From positions 1-7,836 of the forward strand of contig JADGGF010000197.1 in NCBI GenBank assembly GCA_019690055.1: 7,836 bases of DNA. The letters run 5' to 3'. Below are positions 5,275 through 7,836 of the stretch, piece after piece. Position 1 is the stretch's first letter. Every line of letters begins with the position of its first letter. The notes under the pieces are model-generated. The model searched no databases, was not told the DNA's origin, and saw only the letters and a list, made by a program, of their open reading frames with translations. The position numbers and the translations under genes are program-made. The DNA comes from Micromonosporaceae bacterium. GTDB lineage: Bacteria; Actinomycetota; Actinomycetes; Mycobacteriales; Micromonosporaceae.

Positions 5275-6458
5275 GTCAGTACCTCCGCCCGGAACTTGGG
5301 GATGCGCATGCTCACCTTCGTGCCAGCGTTCGGGCCCGTCTCGACGACCAGCCCGAACTCCTCGCCGAACGCTGCGCGTAGTCTTTCGTCCACATTGGCC
5401 AGACCGAGGTGAGGTTCGGTCTCCCCGTGTCGGGTTGACTCGCCGGAGAGCGAGCCGTTGGCGAAGACGGCGGGGTCCATGCCGACCCCGTTGTCCTCCA
5501 CGGTGATGGCGCACTCGGCGCCGGCGTCGTGCGCGATGATCGTCACGGTGCCGACGCCGGGCTTGCGGGACAGCCCGTGCCGCACCGCGTTCTCCACCAG
5601 CGGCTGCAGGCACAGGTAGGGCAAGGTGACCGGCAGCACCTCGGGGGCGATCTCCAGCCGGACCTGCAGGCGGTCCCCGAACCGGGCGCGCTCAATGGTC
5701 AGGTACCGGTCGATCGACCGCAGCTCCTCGGCGAGCGTCGTGTACTCGCCGTGGGCCTGGAACGAGTACCGGGTGAACTCGGCGAAGTCGAGGATCAGCT
5801 CCCGGGCCCGCTCGGGGTCGGTGCGGACGAACGAGGCGATCGCGGTGAGTGCGTTGTAGATGAAGTGCGGGCTGATCTGGGCCCGTAGCGCCCGCACTTC
5901 CGCTCGGGCCAACCGGGCCCGGGACGAGTCCAGCTCAGCGAGCGCGAGCTGTGCCGCGATGAACTGGGCCGTGGAGAGCGTGACCTGGACCAGGCCCGGA
6001 GTCGGATCGCTCTCCGTGAGCGCGACGAGGCCACCGCCCGGGAACGACGCCGCCACCGCGCCGCGCACGGGGCAGTCGGGCTCGGCGCACGCAATCTCCC
6101 GGCCCCGGAGCACGGCCGAGCCCTGGGTGTCGACGACCCGACGCAGCGCCGCCTCGAGTTTGTCGCGGTGGTGCTCGCCCAGGCCGTCAATGGCCAGGAC
6201 CCTCGTGTTGTCGCCGATCGCCAGGCCCACCGAGCCGACCAGGGCGCGCAGATGGCGGACCGCCTTGCTGGCGGAGGTTTCGTCGAGTCCGTTCCACAAC
6301 GGCCGCGCCGCGAGGGCGGCGCGCTGCAGCACGCTGTACGTGGCCCGCTGACCGGGGGTCGCGATCCCGCGCCGGCCGCGGGCGCCCATCACGAGATACA
6401 GGGCACCACCGACACCCAGAACCAGGACGCCGATGGCGATGCTCGCGGTCGGGTCCAT
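5271..6458 (-). CDS. LytS/YehU-type sensor histidine kinase
   Basis: The 395-residue product has one N-terminal membrane helix (about 5-25), a GAF-like region (about 36-170), a helical linker and a His_kinase/HATPase module. The phospho-acceptor is H198 in RAQISPHFIYNAL, the LytS-class box. ATP-site motifs are LQPLVENAVRHGL (N290), EDNGVGM (321-327) and HLGLANVDERL (350-360). There is no periplasmic domain and no multi-helix LYT sensor as in BtsS, so sensing is probably cytoplasmic or membrane-associated. C124 and C129 form a CX4C pair in the putative sensor region. I chose ATG 6458 because GGTGAGG precedes it by 8 bases and a TATCAT -10 lies at 6487-6482. That -10 would fall inside the coding sequence if the longer start at 6527 were used. 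Partner of the LytTR regulator downstream. Confidence 0.92.
   Translation of the reverse strand: MDPTASIAIGVLVLGVGGALYLVMGARGRRGIATPGQRATYSVLQRAALAARPLWNGLDETSASKAVRHLRALVGSVGLAIGDNTRVLAIDGLGEHHRDKLEAALRRVVDTQGSAVLRGREIACAEPDCPVRGAVAASFPGGGLVALTESDPTPGLVQVTLSTAQFIAAQLALAELDSSRARLARAEVRALRAQISPHFIYNALTAIASFVRTDPERARELILDFAEFTRYSFQAHGEYTTLAEELRSIDRYLTIERARFGDRLQVRLEIAPEVLPVTLPYLCLQPLVENAVRHGLSRKPGVGTVTIIAHDAGAECAITVEDNGVGMDPAVFANGSLSGESTRHGETEPHLGLANVDERLRAAFGEEFGLVVETGPNAGTKVSMRIPKFRAEVLT
5281..5286 (-). promoter_or_regulatory. Consensus ribosome binding site for the response regulator
   Basis: GGAGGT lies inside the end of the kinase gene, with a 6-base spacer to ATG 5274. It sets the start and rules out the Arg-rich upstream extension of the same frame. 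It suggests the regulator can be translated efficiently on its own as well as by coupling. Confidence 0.8.
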
Positions 6459-6466
6459 CTGCGCAT

Positions 6467-6487
6467 CCTCACCGGACTCGCATGATA
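6467..6487 (-). promoter_or_regulatory. Promoter -10 and ribosome site for the kinase-regulator-symporter operon
   Basis: On the - strand TATCAT (6487-6482) matches TATAAT at five of six positions. Transcription would begin near 6475, leaving a leader of about 17 bases with GGTGAGG (6473-6467) ahead of ATG 6458. No convincing -35 element is seen at 16-18 bp, so the promoter may be activator-dependent. Confidence 0.45.
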
Positions 6488-6685
6488 TGTCCAGAGAGCG
6501 CAAACCCGCTGCGACCAGGGCATGCACGAGCTATCGCCAAACGTACATCTGCTTGCGCCGGACGGTCGGGGTCGGCCCGGATGATTCCGTGCGGCGACCA
6601 GGAGCGTCCGATCGTCGCCTTCGGTGCGCCGGACGGGCGCCCATGCGCGGCGCGCGGGCGCAACCCGAGTTCGACCGACAAATAG

Positions 6686-6704
6686 TCGTTTTTGTTCGCT
6701 TTTG
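6686..6704. repeat. T-rich near-perfect 9-bp direct repeat with 10-bp period
   Basis: TCGTTTTTG (6686-6694) and TCGCTTTTG (6696-6704) match at eight of nine positions, one helix turn apart. They lie in the most AT-rich patch of the divergent region. It may be an upstream promoter element or a binding site. Confidence 0.3.
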
Positions 6705-6757
6705 GCGGTGGGGTGCGCCGGCGACCAGGCGGGCCGGCGGGTGTTGCCGATCGCCAC

Positions 6758-6763
6758 TACGCT
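6758..6763 (+). promoter_or_regulatory. -10 element of a probable leaderless promoter
   Basis: TACGCT fits TANNNT and ends six bases before the GTG at 6770, the usual layout for leaderless actinobacterial mRNAs, where the start codon is the transcription start. No ribosome site precedes the GTG, which supports this reading. No clear -35 element is seen. Confidence 0.5.
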
Positions 6764-6769
6764 GCCCGA

Positions 6770-7836
6770 GTGACCGTGACCGGAGATCCCGCGGATCAGA
6801 ATCGGCGGGCATTTACCGACCTGGAGCAGGCGTACGGCGAGTTGTCGCTGGCGCGGGTCGCCCTCGCCGAGAACGACCTGACCCACGCCGCCAACCATGT
6901 GGCCGGTGCGATCAGCTTCGCCCCCGCCCTGCCCGAGGTGCATGAGGTGCTGGCCGCGCTCTCGGCCCGCGGCGAGGACGGGGGACTGGGACTGTTCCCA
7001 CTGTCGTCCACGCCCTTCATCGGCGTCGTGGTCGCGCACGCCCACCTGCTGGCCCGGCGTGACCCGGCCGGCGCCCTGTCCCTGCTCTCCCAGGCCACCG
7101 CCTTCGATCCGAACAAGCCCTGGGCGGAGGCCGCCTGGGTGCGGGCCTGCCCGGTCGAGGCCATCGACCCCGATGATCTCGTTACCGTCTTCGTCCGGGT
7201 GATCCGCCCCATGACCGAGCCGGTGGCGCCGGCGGTGCGGGAGGCCAACCAGGTGTACCTTGAGCTGGCCCGCCACGCCGTCGCCGCCCACTCCGGCCAC
7301 GCCGTGCTGCACGGTGTGGCCTCCGCGGTCGCGCGTCGGTTGGGCGACACGGCGTCGGCGGTGACCTGGGGGCGGCGCGGGGTGGAGCTGACGGCGAACA
7401 AGCTGACGCTGACCTGGTACGCCTATGCCCTGCGCGCGGACGGCCAGCTTGACGCCGCGGTCGAGGTCATGCACCGGGCCCGCCGCGAGTACCCGCTCGA
7501 CATCGACCTGTCCGCGGACGTGGCGAGTTGGCTGGCCGACGCGGGCCGACTCGACGAGGCGCTGGCGATTATCGAGGATGCGATGCGGGTCGATCCCACC
7601 TATGACTGTGGGGTGCACACCGCGCATCGGCTGCGGTTCTGGCGGGACGGCGACGCGGCCACTCATCTCGTGGCGCTGTCGGACTTCATGCGGTCGCAAA
7701 CGCAGCCCAGCCACGAGCACACCGATCTGGCCGACTGCTGCGCGGGTCAGCCCTGGCTGGGTGGGCCGGGCTGGGCGTGTGAGTCCGTGATCAACGTGCT
7801 GCGGCAGGTTCCCCCGGAGCAGCGCCACGACGGGAC
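6770..7836 (+). CDS. Tetratricopeptide-repeat (TPR) protein, 3' end beyond the window
   Basis: The frame is open for 355 codons from GTG 6770 to the window edge, with strong G/C third-position bias. It is rich in Ala, Leu and Asp. Helix-pair repeats of TPR type are visible around residues 22-55 (ALAEND, then AISFAPALPE), 85-116 (LLARRDPAGALSLLSQA, then FDPN), 180-213, 214-246 (YALRADGQLDAAVEVMHRA) and 247-280 (WLADAGRLDEALAIIEDA, then VDPTYD). A segment without TPR character, with C323, C324, PWLGGPG and C337, follows near the window edge. No signal peptide or membrane helix is seen, so it is probably cytoplasmic and a protein-binding scaffold. I cannot assign a pathway. It is divergent from the kinase operon and may share its regulatory region; a functional tie to the symporters is not shown. 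Confidence 0.8.
   Translation, partial: MTVTGDPADQNRRAFTDLEQAYGELSLARVALAENDLTHAANHVAGAISFAPALPEVHEVLAALSARGEDGGLGLFPLSSTPFIGVVVAHAHLLARRDPAGALSLLSQATAFDPNKPWAEAAWVRACPVEAIDPDDLVTVFVRVIRPMTEPVAPAVREANQVYLELARHAVAAHSGHAVLHGVASAVARRLGDTASAVTWGRRGVELTANKLTLTWYAYALRADGQLDAAVEVMHRARREYPLDIDLSADVASWLADAGRLDEALAIIEDAMRVDPTYDCGVHTAHRLRFWRDGDAATHLVALSDFMRSQTQPSHEHTDLADCCAGQPWLGGPGWACESVINVLRQVPPEQRHDG

Larger units (their letters stand above)
6459..6769. other. Divergent intergenic region with dispersed short repeats
   Basis: These 311 bp separate the kinase operon from the TPR gene and must hold both promoters. TGCGCCGG occurs at 6554, 6625 and 6714; the first two extend to a 12-bp identity, TGCGCCGGACGG. 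GCGACCAGG occurs at 6511, 6594 and 6721; the last two extend to 11 bp, CGGCGACCAGG. The TGCGCCG core is also in the direct repeat before DUF485. I see no gene: frames crossing it are Arg-rich and overlap real genes. Confidence 0.5.

Noticed and set aside
6459..6527. 23-residue N-terminal extension of the kinase
   Set aside because: It would contain the TATCAT -10 and the GGTGAGG ribosome site within coding sequence, and ATG 6458 directly precedes a normal membrane helix.
6389..7828. Long - strand open frame antisense to the TPR gene
   Set aside because: It overlaps the kinase N-terminus and both promoters of the divergent gap, and its translation has no recognisable domain. The + strand frame shows TPR repeats.
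1..7836. Mobile element, tRNA or rRNA
   Set aside because: No transposase or integrase, no terminal inverted repeats and no tRNA-like cloverleaf were recognised; codon use is uniform across the genes.

Overview
The window is strongly GC-rich, with almost all third codon positions G or C, ATGA/TGATG gene overlaps, a GTG start with no Shine-Dalgarno, and hairpins without U-tails. Together with the protein types (DUF485/ActP pair, LytS/LytTR pair, TPR protein) this points to a high-GC actinobacterium. A Micromonosporaceae-like member is a guess from protein flavour, not something the sequence proves.

Layout: positions 1-143 hold a possible end of an unidentified + strand gene with a 10-G tract, plus two hairpins; the second is a good terminator for the leftward operon. 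Six genes run leftward (- strand) from 6458 to 144. In transcription order they are a LytS-type sensor kinase (5271-6458), a LytTR response regulator (4465-5274), a small two-helix membrane protein (4085-4468), an ActP-like sodium:solute symporter (2400-4085), a 250-bp gap, a DUF485 protein (1802-2149) and a canonical ActP-type acetate/monocarboxylate symporter (144-1805). The first four genes overlap by 1-4 bases and so do the last two, giving two translationally coupled blocks. A divergent TPR protein gene starts at 6770 and runs off the right end. Its start looks leaderless.

Working together: this reads as a nutrient-uptake module. The kinase and LytTR regulator would sense a small carboxylate, or a metabolic state linked to it, and drive synthesis of two related symporters, each encoded just behind a small two-helix membrane protein. 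In proteobacteria, LytS/LytTR pairs (BtsS/BtsR, YpdA/YpdB) control pyruvate transporters, so the analogy is natural, but the substrate here is not shown. No acs (acetyl-CoA synthetase) gene lies in the window.

The most interesting non-coding signal is in the gap before DUF485-actP. It holds a perfect 10-bp direct repeat with an 11-bp spacer (2244-2274), the spacing known for the LytTR regulator YpdB. Next to it are three tandem 16-bp units (2319-2366) and a 12-bp palindrome sharing their GTACGG core. These are candidate operators through which the upstream regulator controls the second block. The TGCGCCG core of the direct repeat also occurs three times in the kinase/TPR intergenic region.
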